A stretch of DNA of 64,000 nt from Pseudomonadota bacterium (GTDB lineage Bacteria > Pseudomonadota > Gammaproteobacteria > Burkholderiales > Burkholderiaceae_B). A program made the translations under genes and the position numbers. The stretch spans positions 137,686 through 201,685 of the forward strand of contig JAEXOO010000040.1 of assembly GCA_023439305.1 (NCBI GenBank), read 5' to 3'. This document shows positions 1-7,798 of this stretch, one piece after another. The first letter of the stretch is position 1. Each line of letters begins with the position of its first letter. The notes beneath the pieces were generated by a model. That model had not been told where the DNA came from and made no database searches. It saw only the letters and a program-made list of their open reading frames with translations.

Positions 1-735
1 CAGGCGCCGGATAATCAGGCCACGCGCTTTTTGTCCATGGATCAAAGCGCTCAGACCATCACCGCCTTGCAGAACCGCCTGCGGGTTCTGACCTTGGCCA
101 GCGACATGACGATAGCCGCTCGCTGGCGGGAGTTCCGCGACATGACCATCGTGGCCTTGATGCTGGGCACGGGCTTGCGCCCGGGCGAGTTGGAAGTTCT
201 GCCGCCGCAGGCGATTCAGCGCGCAGCCCGGATCCCTGAGGCGCCCGATGAAGATGTCATCGATAAGGACGCGCTCTGGCAGGATGGGCCTCTGCTGCTG
301 ACTGTTTCCGGTTCCGCTCGACGCGAAATCGCCGTTCCTTTATGGTGTGTGGATATCGTGCGGGCCTGGCTGGAATACAGCGGCGTGGCGGATGAACCCG
401 GAAAGCCGGCTGAAAAAAGCCGCTTGTTTCCGGGCAGCCGCAAGCTGAGCACGGCACGGCCTCAATCTCAGATGAATCCCGCTACGCTGGCCCGTATTGT
501 CAGTAAATGGGGGATGACGCACATGGATCTGCTGATGACGCCTCAGCGCCTGCGTAACACCTTTGGAGCGGGCCTGATCGAACGCGGCTTTTCTTTGCCG
601 GAAATCGAACAGATCATGGGCTATGCGCCCGGTGCGGCCAGCGCCTGGCGGCTGCAAGCAAGCTGGCTAGCGTGGTTGCAGGCCCAGCAGCCGCCAGCGA
701 CGATTACGGAAGGAACAGAGCCCGGGACAGATTGA
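1..735 (+). CDS. C-terminal part of a degenerate tyrosine recombinase (phage integrase family), cut by the window edge
   Basis: The reading frame is open from base 1, so the N-terminus lies outside the window; about 244 residues remain. The segment TGLRPGE (Arg codon at 178-180) matches box I of tyrosine recombinases, and QRLRNTFGAGLIERG near 544-588 matches box II with its Arg at 553-555. Three catalytic positions look lost: the box II His is Gln (544-546), the GH motif is GY (622-624), and no Tyr follows where the nucleophile should be. The family normally cuts and rejoins DNA; this copy is probably inactive or has been repurposed. A full-length relative with all catalytic residues lies at 8996-10204. 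The family call is fairly safe, the role unknown. Confidence 0.7.
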   Translation, partial: QAPDNQATRFLSMDQSAQTITALQNRLRVLTLASDMTIAARWREFRDMTIVALMLGTGLRPGELEVLPPQAIQRAARIPEAPDEDVIDKDALWQDGPLLLTVSGSARREIAVPLWCVDIVRAWLEYSGVADEPGKPAEKSRLFPGSRKLSTARPQSQMNPATLARIVSKWGMTHMDLLMTPQRLRNTFGAGLIERGFSLPEIEQIMGYAPGAASAWRLQASWLAWLQAQQPPATITEGTEPGTD

Positions 736-793
736 TATGTCATCGTCCTGGCGCATTAGCCCGCCATAATCGAATGCTTTTTCCCCTGATTGT

Positions 794-1264
794 ATGGATA
801 GAACTATGGATGACCTTGTTTTTCGCCGCGCCGTCTCGTCCGATCTGCCTGCGATCGTCGCCATGCTGGCCGACGATATGCTGGGCCGACAACGAGAAAA
901 CACCAGCGAACCCGTGGCCGAGTGTTATCGCCAGGCCTTTGAGGCCATTCATGCCGATCCGAACCAGCTTCTGGCGGTGGCGGAACTCGATGGAACAGTC
1001 GTGGGCACACTGCAGATCAGCTTCATGCCGGGCTTGTCGCGCCAAGGCGCATGGCGTGCCGAAATCGAATCCGTGCGGGTATCCAATCAGGCGCGAGGTG
1101 CCGGCCTAGGCCGCAGAATGATGGAATGGGCCATCGAGCAATGCCGCAGGCGTGATTGCCAGATCGTGCAGCTGACATCCGATTTGAAGCGAGTCGATGC
1201 TCATCGTTTTTATGATCAGCTGGGATTTTCGGCCAGCCATAAAGGCTACAAGATGACGTTATGA
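794..1264 (+). CDS. GNAT family N-acetyltransferase
   Basis: A 156-residue protein of typical size for a single GNAT domain. The acetyl-CoA pyrophosphate-binding motif A is visible as NQARGAGLGRRMMEW (about residues 98-112), preceded by a beta strand (AEIESVRV). The C-terminal FYDQLGF segment is characteristic of motif B. The family moves an acetyl group from acetyl-CoA to an amine; the substrate cannot be read from sequence. No clear Shine-Dalgarno precedes the ATG at 794. A second in-frame ATG at 806 has a weak GGATAG in front of it and could be the real start. It follows the recombinase fragment by 58 bases and converges on the DUF2239 gene. Confidence 0.85.
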   Translation: MDRTMDDLVFRRAVSSDLPAIVAMLADDMLGRQRENTSEPVAECYRQAFEAIHADPNQLLAVAELDGTVVGTLQISFMPGLSRQGAWRAEIESVRVSNQARGAGLGRRMMEWAIEQCRRRDCQIVQLTSDLKRVDAHRFYDQLGFSASHKGYKMTL

Positions 1265-1316
1265 ATATGCGATTGTGACGCTTGTGATCGGATCATGACG
1301 ATCTCATGGATAAACG

Positions 1317-1332
1317 CATAATGTGTATTATG
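1317..1332. promoter_or_regulatory. Short AT-rich dyad
   Basis: CATAAT-GTGT-ATTATG is a perfect 6-bp inverted repeat in the spacer between two convergent genes. No promoter or T-tract is evident beside it. It resembles the ATAATAC/GTATTAT dyad at 8901-8917 in composition. It may be a protein-binding site or chance. Confidence 0.25.
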
Positions 1333-1374
1333 TAAAGTCACGAATACAGACGTACCCGCATTTCCTCCTACATG

Positions 1375-1447
1375 GGTCTGGACAACGCAGTACATCAGAT
1401 TGTCCAGACCAAGCATAAGGCGCAGTCATTTATGTGAAGCTGCGCCT
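1375..1447. repeat. Two tandem hairpins, each with a 14-base loop
   Basis: The first hairpin has perfect 11-bp arms, GGTCTGGACAA (1375-1385) and TTGTCCAGACC (1400-1410). The second has 8-bp arms, AGGCGCAG (1418-1425) and CTGCGCCT (1440-1447). Both loops are exactly 14 bases. Neither hairpin is followed by a T-tract on either strand, so they are not standard intrinsic terminators, although they lie between convergent genes (GNAT ending at 1264, DUF2239 ending at 1463). Confidence 0.5.
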
Positions 1448-1462
1448 AATGCCCCACTGTCG

Positions 1463-2068
1463 TCAGTCATTTTCTGACTCAAGCCATGCATCCTGAGCCA
1501 GATGCCGCACGTAGTCTCTGCCATCGGCCGGCCAATCTTCGCTTAAGGCCATGAAGACCGCGCGCCGACCGGCGTATAGGGCGCGGGCGGCCTCTTCGTA
1601 ATGCGGCTCATTGCCCAACAAGGTACGCATGACCTGGTCGCATGCTTCCTGAGCGTGCCGTTGACGCGCCTGGGAGCTTCCCGCTTTGCGAGCTTGATCC
1701 ACTAGTTTTCGCAACGTCACGGATGCGCCGCCTTTCTGCTCTGCCAGCCAGTCCCAGTGCCGAGGCAATAAGGTGATCTCACGCGCGACGACCCCCAGTC
1801 GTGGGCGGCCGACACCGCGCGACTCGGGTGCCGAGCCTGTTTCTCCCGAACCCATGTCGGGTTGGTTTGCTTGCTCATATTGTGCATATCGAGCCTGAAT
1901 ATCTTGCTCGCTGCCGCGTAGATCCATATCGATCTGTTTGCCCGTCCGGTCGTCAAACACCAATATGCTGTCCTGCAGGTGCGTGTTCTGAAACAGATAC
2001 ACGGCCAACTGAGATGGTGTGCCTTGAAATACACGTTGCTTCCCGCTGAAGCTGGTCCATTGATTCAT
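1463..2068 (-). CDS. DUF2239 family protein
   Basis: A 201-residue soluble protein. The N-terminal half has the pattern FxGKQRVFxG...LVFDDRTGKQIDMDLRG, and the middle has GVGRPRLGVVAREITLLPRHW followed by a helical C-terminal domain; I recognise this as DUF2239. The middle motif looks like a small nucleic-acid-binding or ribbon-helix-helix-like segment, but the biochemical role is not known. The ATG at 2068 is preceded by AGGAG at good spacing. The promoter region (2093-2138) holds two ACCCGGGT palindromes flanking a perfect TTGACA, so expression is probably under tight repressor control. The gene is monocistronic and divergent from the polyphosphate kinase-family gene. Confidence 0.85.
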   Translation of the reverse strand: MNQWTSFSGKQRVFQGTPSQLAVYLFQNTHLQDSILVFDDRTGKQIDMDLRGSEQDIQARYAQYEQANQPDMGSGETGSAPESRGVGRPRLGVVAREITLLPRHWDWLAEQKGGASVTLRKLVDQARKAGSSQARQRHAQEACDQVMRTLLGNEPHYEEAARALYAGRRAVFMALSEDWPADGRDYVRHLAQDAWLESEND

Positions 2069-2092
2069 GCTGTTTCTCCTGTAAGCAGGAAA

Positions 2093-2138
2093 ATATTACC
2101 CGGGTGTAAATTGAGCTGTCAATTTTACCCGGGTAATA
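2093..2138 (-). promoter_or_regulatory. Promoter and double-palindrome operator of the DUF2239 gene
   Basis: On the minus strand a TTGACA -35 (2117-2122) and a TAATAT -10 (2093-2098) are separated by 18 bp. Two identical palindromes ACCCGGGT (2098-2105 and 2127-2134, 29 bp apart) bracket the -35, one of them overlapping the -10. The whole block is itself an inverted repeat, with 12-bp outer arms (TATTACCCGGGT at 2094-2105 and its complement at 2127-2138) and 7-bp inner arms AAATTGA/TCAATTT. This is the geometry of a site for a dimeric repressor such as a TetR- or MarR-type protein; no such regulator is adjacent. Confidence 0.7.
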
Positions 2139-2298
2139 ATTGTGTTTTTGTCGCTCGAGCTTAAAAACCAGGCACTCCATTCAGTCCGCTGCAGCAGGGA
2201 AACCTCTTTTTTTTGCGTGCAATAGGCGTTGGCATCTCTGGTAACGACGTGTCTATGGGTATAGTGAACGCCGAGTCCTGAATTGGAGCGATAGAAAC

Positions 2299-3828
2299 AT
2301 GGGCCATGTATTCCAGTTTGCCGAGCGCGATCCCAGCATGCCGGCGGATGAAGCAAAGAAACAGATCGAGCAGTTGCGCCCCGCCCTGCAGATCAGCCAA
2401 TACGAGCGTTTGCAGAAAGCGGATCAGACGCTGTTAATCGTCGTGGCCGGCATGGATGGCGTGGGCAAGGGATCGGCCATCAATACTTTGAATACATGGC
2501 TGGATCCCCGGTACGTCCATACTTTGGCCTTTGGTGAACTGACACAAGAAGAAATCATGCGCCCGGCCATGTGGCGTTACTGGAATGCCTTGCCCGCCAA
2601 GGGACAGACCGGTCTGGTGTTTGGCTCCTGGTACGCCTCCCTGATGCAAGAGTTGAGTAACAAGAAACCCGATGCAGACAAGGTAGCTTTGTACACGCGT
2701 CTGATCAATCGTTTCGAAGCGCAGTTGGCCTATCAAGGCGTGCAGGTGATCAAGCTGTGGTTTCATCTGTCCGCCCAGGCCCAGTCGGATCGTTGTGCCA
2801 GCTTGCTGGCTAATCCGGATACTGCCTGGCGTGTCAGCAAGGCGGACTTGAAGGTCCACAAGAAATTCAATCGCTTGCGCAAGGCAGGCCTGGAAACCAT
2901 AGGGCTGAGCCATCGCCGTCATGCGCCTTGGGTGGTCATTCCGAGTGCCGATCCGTACCTGCGAGACGTGTCCGTGGCGCGTGCCGTGTTGCAGGCCATG
3001 CGCAAACCGATACTGCCGCGCCAGGTCGTGGAGCCGCAGCCTTTTCCAGTAGGGTTGCGCCAGCCGCCGGCGTCGTTGGCGCAGCCTTCGCCCGTACCTG
3101 AGGTGCAGGACTATGATTCCGAGCTGCTGCATTGGCAGGGGCGCTTGTCGCGAGCCGTTCGCGACAAGGCGTTTCGAAAACGTTCGCTTGTCCTGGTGAT
3201 CGAAGGCCAGGATGCCGCGGGCAAAGGCGGCACGATACGTCGACTGACGGCGGCGCTGGACGTGCGCAATTACGATATCCACCCTATTTCCGCACCTGAT
3301 AATGTGGAAATGGCGCGGCCTTATCTATGGCGTTTCTGGCGCAAACTGCCGCGTTATGGAGATGTGGCCATCTTTGACCGTTCCTGGTACGGCCGGGTAC
3401 TGGTGGAGCGAGTTGAGAAACTGATTACGCCGGCCACCTGGCGCCGAGCCTATGACGAGATCAATGGTTTTGAGGCGCAGCTAAACGCCAATGGCACCGT
3501 AGTGCTGAAGTTCTGGCTGTCTGTCAGCAAAGAGGAACAGCTCAAGCGTTTCCAGGAGCGCGAAAATTCGCCTTTCAAGGCCTACAAGATCACGCAAGAC
3601 GATTGGCGCAACCGCAGCAAATGGACGGTGTACCGGACGGCAGCTCAGGATATGTTCGCTCATACCGATACCGAGACGGCGCCTTGGCATATTGTCCCCA
3701 GCGATGATAAAAAAGCGGCGCGCGTGCAGGTGCTGAAAATCGTTGTCGAGACACTGGAGAATCTGGACAAGACCAGTCTGGATCTGGTGGAGCCGGCTGT
3801 GCAGGATCAAGTCAGCGATCAGGTCTGA
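2299..3828 (+). CDS. pap: Polyphosphate:AMP phosphotransferase (two-domain PPK2, class II)
   Basis: The 509-residue protein has two PPK2-type kinase domains in tandem. PPK2 class II enzymes transfer phosphate from polyphosphate to AMP to make ADP. The N-terminal domain has a Walker A at about residues 51-58 (GMDGVGKG) but reads FGSWYASL (about 109-116) where the second domain has the canonical FDRSWYGR. The C-terminal domain has Walker A GQDAAGKGG (303-311) and IFDRSWYGRVLVERV (358 on), so it is likely the catalytic one. Length and two-domain layout match class II family members. GGAGCG lies 8 bases before the ATG. The gene stands alone, divergent from the DUF2239 gene; I see no Pho box in front of it. 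Confidence 0.9.
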   Translation: MGHVFQFAERDPSMPADEAKKQIEQLRPALQISQYERLQKADQTLLIVVAGMDGVGKGSAINTLNTWLDPRYVHTLAFGELTQEEIMRPAMWRYWNALPAKGQTGLVFGSWYASLMQELSNKKPDADKVALYTRLINRFEAQLAYQGVQVIKLWFHLSAQAQSDRCASLLANPDTAWRVSKADLKVHKKFNRLRKAGLETIGLSHRRHAPWVVIPSADPYLRDVSVARAVLQAMRKPILPRQVVEPQPFPVGLRQPPASLAQPSPVPEVQDYDSELLHWQGRLSRAVRDKAFRKRSLVLVIEGQDAAGKGGTIRRLTAALDVRNYDIHPISAPDNVEMARPYLWRFWRKLPRYGDVAIFDRSWYGRVLVERVEKLITPATWRRAYDEINGFEAQLNANGTVVLKFWLSVSKEEQLKRFQERENSPFKAYKITQDDWRNRSKWTVYRTAAQDMFAHTDTETAPWHIVPSDDKKAARVQVLKIVVETLENLDKTSLDLVEPAVQDQVSDQV

Positions 3829-3843
3829 GGCCGGGAATACCTA

Positions 3844-4302
3844 TCAAAGGTCCTGGCGTTGCGCCAGGATCAGGATGCGCACCCAGCGCCGCCGTTGTGC
3901 GGCGGGCGCGATAGGCAACAGCCATGTCTGTTCGGGATGCCGCAAAGAAAGCGCGACGGCATCGCCCTGCTCCGTCGCTCCGGCGATATCGGCAAAAATG
4001 AAGCCGCGCTGCCCTTGCTCTGTGCGCACGGCGCCCTGCTTGTGCAAGGCGTCCATGTGAATGTGGCCGGCCGGCCATTCCAGCGACAGAATGCGTTGGC
4101 CGTCACGCTTGTAGCCGTGCAGCGAGCGGTGCCGTTTCCAGAGCCAGACGAAAGGCGCGGCAATGACGCAGGCGGCGATCAGCAGGACCGCCACGGCAGC
4201 GACGACGCCCAGACTTGAGGCGACCATCGCATAGAGCTGCATGCCGCCATAGACCAGTCCGCCCAGAATGGCCAGGGCAAGCAGAAGGACGATGACAGGC
4301 AT
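3844..4302 (-). CDS. Small membrane protein of unknown function
   Basis: 152 residues with two predicted membrane helices (about 2-22 and 30-54), then a basic stretch (WKRHRSLHGYKRDG) and a roughly 90-residue soluble domain of beta character. I do not recognise a family. The start at 4302 is supported by an AGGGGAGGA ribosome-binding site. It starts 17 bases after the stop of purT on the same strand, so it is likely co-transcribed with purT. Nothing in the sequence shows a functional link to purine synthesis. Confidence 0.7.
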   Translation of the reverse strand: MPVIVLLLALAILGGLVYGGMQLYAMVASSLGVVAAVAVLLIAACVIAAPFVWLWKRHRSLHGYKRDGQRILSLEWPAGHIHMDALHKQGAVRTEQGQRGFIFADIAGATEQGDAVALSLRHPEQTWLLPIAPAAQRRRWVRILILAQRQDL

Positions 4303-4319
4303 GCGTATTCCTCCCCTGA

Positions 4320-5522
4320 TCAGCGCGCCTTGACCGTGACCAGTCCGGCCGCTTTCAGGGCGTTGGCGCGAGCCGTGTCCAGATCGGCGTCTGCGGCCAG
4401 CGCTACGCCCATGCGACGCTTTTCAAAACTCTCGGGCTTGCCGAACAGGCGGATGTCCGTCTGCGGAATGCGCAGGGCCTGGTCCACGTTCAGGAAGTCG
4501 ACTTCCTTGCTGTCGACGCCGCCGTAGATGACGGCGCTGGCGCCGGGCACGCGCAAGGCGGTGTTGACCGGCAGACCCAGGATGGCGCGTGCATGAAGTT
4601 CGAATTCGGACTGCCACTGGGTGATCATGGTGACCATGCCGGTGTCGTGCGGGCGGGGGCTGACCTCGCTGAACCAGACCTGGTCGCCCTTGACGAATAG
4701 TTCCACCCCAAACAGGCCCTGTCCGCCCAGGTCCTGGGTGACCGCGCGGGCGATCTCGCGGGCGGATTCCAGCGCCTTGGCGCTCATGGGCTGGGGCTGC
4801 CAGCTTTCAACGTAGTCGCCATCGACCTGTTTGTGGCCGATAGGGTCGCAGAATTGGGTTTCCACTTGCCCGTCAGCCCCGATGGAGCGCACGGTCAGCA
4901 AAGTGATTTCGTAGTCGAAATCGATAAATCCTTCGACAATGACACGGCATTGGCTGACACGACCGCCTTCCAGCGCGTAATTCCAGGCGCGGGCGACATC
5001 ATCGGGGCCGCTGATCTTGCTCTGGCCTTTGCCGGAGCTGCTCATCAGCGGCTTGACCACGCAAGGGTAGCCGATGCGCTCGTCAATGGCAGCTTGCAGG
5101 CTATCCAGGGAGTCGCAGAATTGATAGGGGCTGGTGGGCACACCCAGAGTTTCCGCCGCCAGGCGACGTATGCCTTCGCGATCCATGGTCAGACGCGCGG
5201 CGCGCGCTGTCGGGATGACGCGCACCTTGCCTTGCGCTTCCAGCTCTTCCAGCACGCCGGTGGCGATCGCTTCGATTTCGGGAACGACCAAGGCAGGTTT
5301 TTCGTGTTCGATCAGGGCGCGCAACTGATCCGGATCGCTCATGGTAATGGTGCGGGCCTGATGGGCGACCTGCTGGCCGGGCGCGTTGTCGTAGCGGTCG
5401 ACCGCAATGGTTTCGACCCCCAGCCGCTGCAGGGCGATCAAGACTTCCTTGCCCAGCTCGCCGGAACCCAGCAACATGATTTTTTCTGACGACGAGGTTA
5501 AGGGGGTACCCAGCAGGCTCAT
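4320..5522 (-). CDS. purT: Formate-dependent phosphoribosylglycinamide formyltransferase (GAR transformylase 2)
   Basis: A 400-residue ATP-grasp enzyme of purine synthesis that makes formyl-GAR from GAR, formate and ATP. The N-terminus KIMLLGSGELGKEVLIALQR, the central PLMSSSGKGQS nucleotide loop and the C-terminal EVSPRPHDTGMVT are typical of PurT, and the length fits E. coli PurT (about 392). The frame is open upstream to 5648, but the ATG at 5522 gives the family N-terminus (MSLLGTPL...) and has CGGAG in front, so the longer start is rejected. A TACAAT -10-like hexamer lies upstream. It is followed by the small membrane protein at 3844-4302. Confidence 0.95.
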   Translation of the reverse strand: MSLLGTPLTSSSEKIMLLGSGELGKEVLIALQRLGVETIAVDRYDNAPGQQVAHQARTITMSDPDQLRALIEHEKPALVVPEIEAIATGVLEELEAQGKVRVIPTARAARLTMDREGIRRLAAETLGVPTSPYQFCDSLDSLQAAIDERIGYPCVVKPLMSSSGKGQSKISGPDDVARAWNYALEGGRVSQCRVIVEGFIDFDYEITLLTVRSIGADGQVETQFCDPIGHKQVDGDYVESWQPQPMSAKALESAREIARAVTQDLGGQGLFGVELFVKGDQVWFSEVSPRPHDTGMVTMITQWQSEFELHARAILGLPVNTALRVPGASAVIYGGVDSKEVDFLNVDQALRIPQTDIRLFGKPESFEKRRMGVALAADADLDTARANALKAAGLVTVKAR

Positions 5523-5727
5523 GGCTTGCGCTCCGAAATTAAGAGAATTCCTTATTGTAATGCAGGCATCAGAAGCTGATCTGGCCCCGGCAAGCCCAAT
5601 GTGATCGGGTATAGGGCGAACAGGCAAGCATCTCGTCGTTTGATTCAATATCTCTAGAAAAGGGATGATAGTCTCTTGTCAGGCCGGCCACGCTGTCGCA
5701 GATGGCCAGCCTGTGGCGACTGAATTT

Positions 5728-7311
5728 TTACGCGGATTTTTCCACCATCAGCTGCGCCATCATGCCCAGGTCTTCGTGCTCCAGAATGTGGCAGTGAAAC
5801 ATACGCAGGCCTGGCAGGTCCTGGCGAAATGCCAGCGTGATGGTCTCGTTGGGCCTCAGGTTGACGGTGTCGCGCCAGGCACGAAAGGGTTCGGGCGTGC
5901 GCACCGCGTCTGATTGGCGGGACAGCACCTGGAACTGGGTGCCGTGCAGGTGGAAAGGATGGTCCATGTGCGAATCATTCACTACTTCCCAGCGCTGCCA
6001 TTGGCCCACGGGGCAGCGCAGGTCAATGCGGTCCATGTCGTAGACCTTGTCGTTCACACGGAACATGCGCTGCAAGGCGGCCATGTCGGGCATGGACTCC
6101 CCAGTCGGGCCTGCGTCGCCATGACTGGCCATCGGCATCGAATGATTCATGCCCTGCCCTTGCATGTTGCCGTGATCCATGTCCATGACTTCGCTAAATA
6201 CCACACGTGCGCTTGCGGGCCCGTCCGGGGCTGCCGTCATGGGGCGCAGCTGCGGCGGTATGTGTAAAGCCCCGGCCTGTATGTCCAGATGCGCCAGGGT
6301 CAGGTCCAGGGGCTGCTCTTGCACCATCATTTTCTGGCGATCGTAGTAGCGGGCCTGCAGTGTGGTGGCGCCGGGCTGTCCGCTTTCCAGGAAAAACTCC
6401 GCGCGCTCCGCTGGCGCCAATAGTATTTCGTCGACAGCCGGGCGTGCCGCCTCCAGCAGGCCGCCGTCGGTACCCACCTGGATCAGTCGCGAGCCGGGGA
6501 TATGCAGACGCAGATAGCGCGCTGCACAGCTGTTCCAGATGCGGATTCGGTCGCCGGCGCCGATCTGGATGCGAGGCTGGCGCTGGCCATTCACCAGCAC
6601 GAACTGCCCTTCCCGCCCGTTCATCCAGTCCAACGGAGAGTTGACGGGAATGCGCCCTTCCGTATCCAGGCGCAGATCGCTGATGACCCAATGCTGTTCA
6701 GGAGCGTGGCGCAGCGGATCATCCGGGGCGCGCACAATCAAGGCGCCGGCCAGACCGTGGGCGACCTGTTCGCCGCTTTTGCCGTGCGGGTGCGGATGAT
6801 ACCAATACGTGCCAGCGCAGCCTGACGGCAGGGTAAAGCGGTAGTGACGGCTTTGTCCGGCGGGCACCGCATCCTGGGGATTGCCATCCTGCTCAGGCGG
6901 TACCGGCAAGCCATGCCAATGAATGGTGGTGGGCTGGTCCAACTGGTTGACGAATTCGATATCGACTTCGTCGCCTTCGTTCAATTCGATCAGCGGACCG
7001 GGCATTTGCCCGTTGTACAGCCAGGCTTCGGTCTGCTTATTGCCGGCCAGGGTGAGCTTGTGTCGAGCGGCTGTCAGGCGCGCCTTAAACTGGCCTGGCT
7101 TTTCGGCCTGATTGAGCAGCTTGGGCAAGGAGCGCAAGGCTTGGCCGGCGGGCATGCGTTCGAGGGGCATCAGGGCGGCAACTCCATGAGGTATGTCGGC
7201 GTGGGCTGACATCGTCCCGTGATGGCTCATGGCCTGGGCCAGGGCTCGCCCTGGCAAACTGCCCAGCAGGCTGGCACCCAGGGCCAGCTTGAAAAGTTCG
7301 CGTCGTTTCAT
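5728..7311 (-). CDS. Multicopper oxidase, CueO/CopA type (periplasmic copper oxidase)
   Basis: A 527-residue protein with a twin-arginine signal (MKRRELFKLALGAS...) that sends folded protein to the periplasm. Copper ligands are all present: HWHG (residues 131-134), YHPHPHG (171-177), HPFHLHG and the C-terminal HCHILEHEDLGMM (506-518), which carries the type 1 Cys and axial Met. A Met/His-rich insert (about 370-410, with MDMDHGNMQGQGMNHSMPM) resembles the Cu(I)-binding segment of CueO. Such enzymes oxidise Cu(I) to less toxic Cu(II). The start at 7311 is chosen because it begins the Tat signal; the frame extends further upstream without signal character. It lies downstream of a CopL-like small gene on the same strand. 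Confidence 0.92.
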   Translation of the reverse strand: MKRRELFKLALGASLLGSLPGRALAQAMSHHGTMSAHADIPHGVAALMPLERMPAGQALRSLPKLLNQAEKPGQFKARLTAARHKLTLAGNKQTEAWLYNGQMPGPLIELNEGDEVDIEFVNQLDQPTTIHWHGLPVPPEQDGNPQDAVPAGQSRHYRFTLPSGCAGTYWYHPHPHGKSGEQVAHGLAGALIVRAPDDPLRHAPEQHWVISDLRLDTEGRIPVNSPLDWMNGREGQFVLVNGQRQPRIQIGAGDRIRIWNSCAARYLRLHIPGSRLIQVGTDGGLLEAARPAVDEILLAPAERAEFFLESGQPGATTLQARYYDRQKMMVQEQPLDLTLAHLDIQAGALHIPPQLRPMTAAPDGPASARVVFSEVMDMDHGNMQGQGMNHSMPMASHGDAGPTGESMPDMAALQRMFRVNDKVYDMDRIDLRCPVGQWQRWEVVNDSHMDHPFHLHGTQFQVLSRQSDAVRTPEPFRAWRDTVNLRPNETITLAFRQDLPGLRMFHCHILEHEDLGMMAQLMVEKSA

Positions 7312-7340
7312 TGTGTTATCCAGATAAAAGATCCATGGAT

Positions 7341-7359
7341 TCACGCCGATAGGGCGTGA
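7341..7359. other. Hairpin in the leader of the multicopper oxidase gene
   Basis: TCACGCC-GATAG-GGCGTGA is a perfect 7-bp stem with a 5-base loop, 30 bases upstream of the oxidase start. On the minus strand it is followed by mixed sequence and a short T-run (CTTTTATC) 11 bases later, so it is not a strong terminator. It could partly separate the CopL-like transcript from the oxidase. Confidence 0.35.
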
Positions 7360-7413
7360 TCGGGCGACGGTTCGTCCCGCAGGCTCGAACCGGCAATACA
7401 ACTGGCATGGCTA

Positions 7414-7776
7414 TCAGGAACAACGGGGAGGCGGGAGCGAGGGGCCGATCAGACGGGAATGAAAATCCAGTCTGCGCGGCGCGGGCGGATAAGACAGGCG
7501 CGGGCTGTGCGCAAAGGGCAATATCAAGGGCGCAGGCATGCAAGGGCAGCAGGCCCCGTGCACTGGTGTGGCGCAATGAGAGCTGGATGCGGGACGAGGA
7601 GATGAGTGGTCTGTCGCAGCATGCTGCAATTGATGTACGTGGCCCGGCGGCGTCGGTACCAGTGCCTGGGCATCGGGAATGCCATAAAGCAGGCTGGCCA
7701 GCAACAGAATAGCCACCAGCCAACGCCAGTGTGCGCCTGTACTGCCGGATCGTGCGAAGCAACCCCGAATATTCAT
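7414..7776 (-). CDS. Small secreted His/Cys-containing protein, CopL/DUF2946-like
   Basis: 120 residues with an N-terminal membrane or signal segment (about 17-38, RWLVAILLLASLLYGIPDAQA). A middle part rich in His and Cys follows (HVHQLQH, SSHCATPVHGACCPCMP), and the tail ends in PSLPPPR. This pattern recalls CopL/DUF2946 proteins found beside copper-resistance operons in Gram-negative bacteria, but similarity is by layout, not by a firm motif. It lies directly upstream of the multicopper oxidase on the same strand, which supports a metal-related role. It begins 22 bases after the stop of the KfrA-like gene. Another frame over the same bases (7316-7762) gives a less protein-like product and was rejected. 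Confidence 0.6.
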   Translation of the reverse strand: MNIRGCFARSGSTGAHWRWLVAILLLASLLYGIPDAQALVPTPPGHVHQLQHAATDHSSPRPASSSHCATPVHGACCPCMPAPLILPFAHSPRLSYPPAPRRLDFHSRLIGPSLPPPRCS

Positions 7777-7798
7777 GCGCCTAAGCTTATCACGGACT

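Noticed and set aside
7316..7762. 148-residue alternative frame over the CopL-like gene
   Set aside because: It lacks the signal peptide and His/Cys pattern seen in the 7414-7776 frame and ends in Arg/Pro-rich random-looking sequence.
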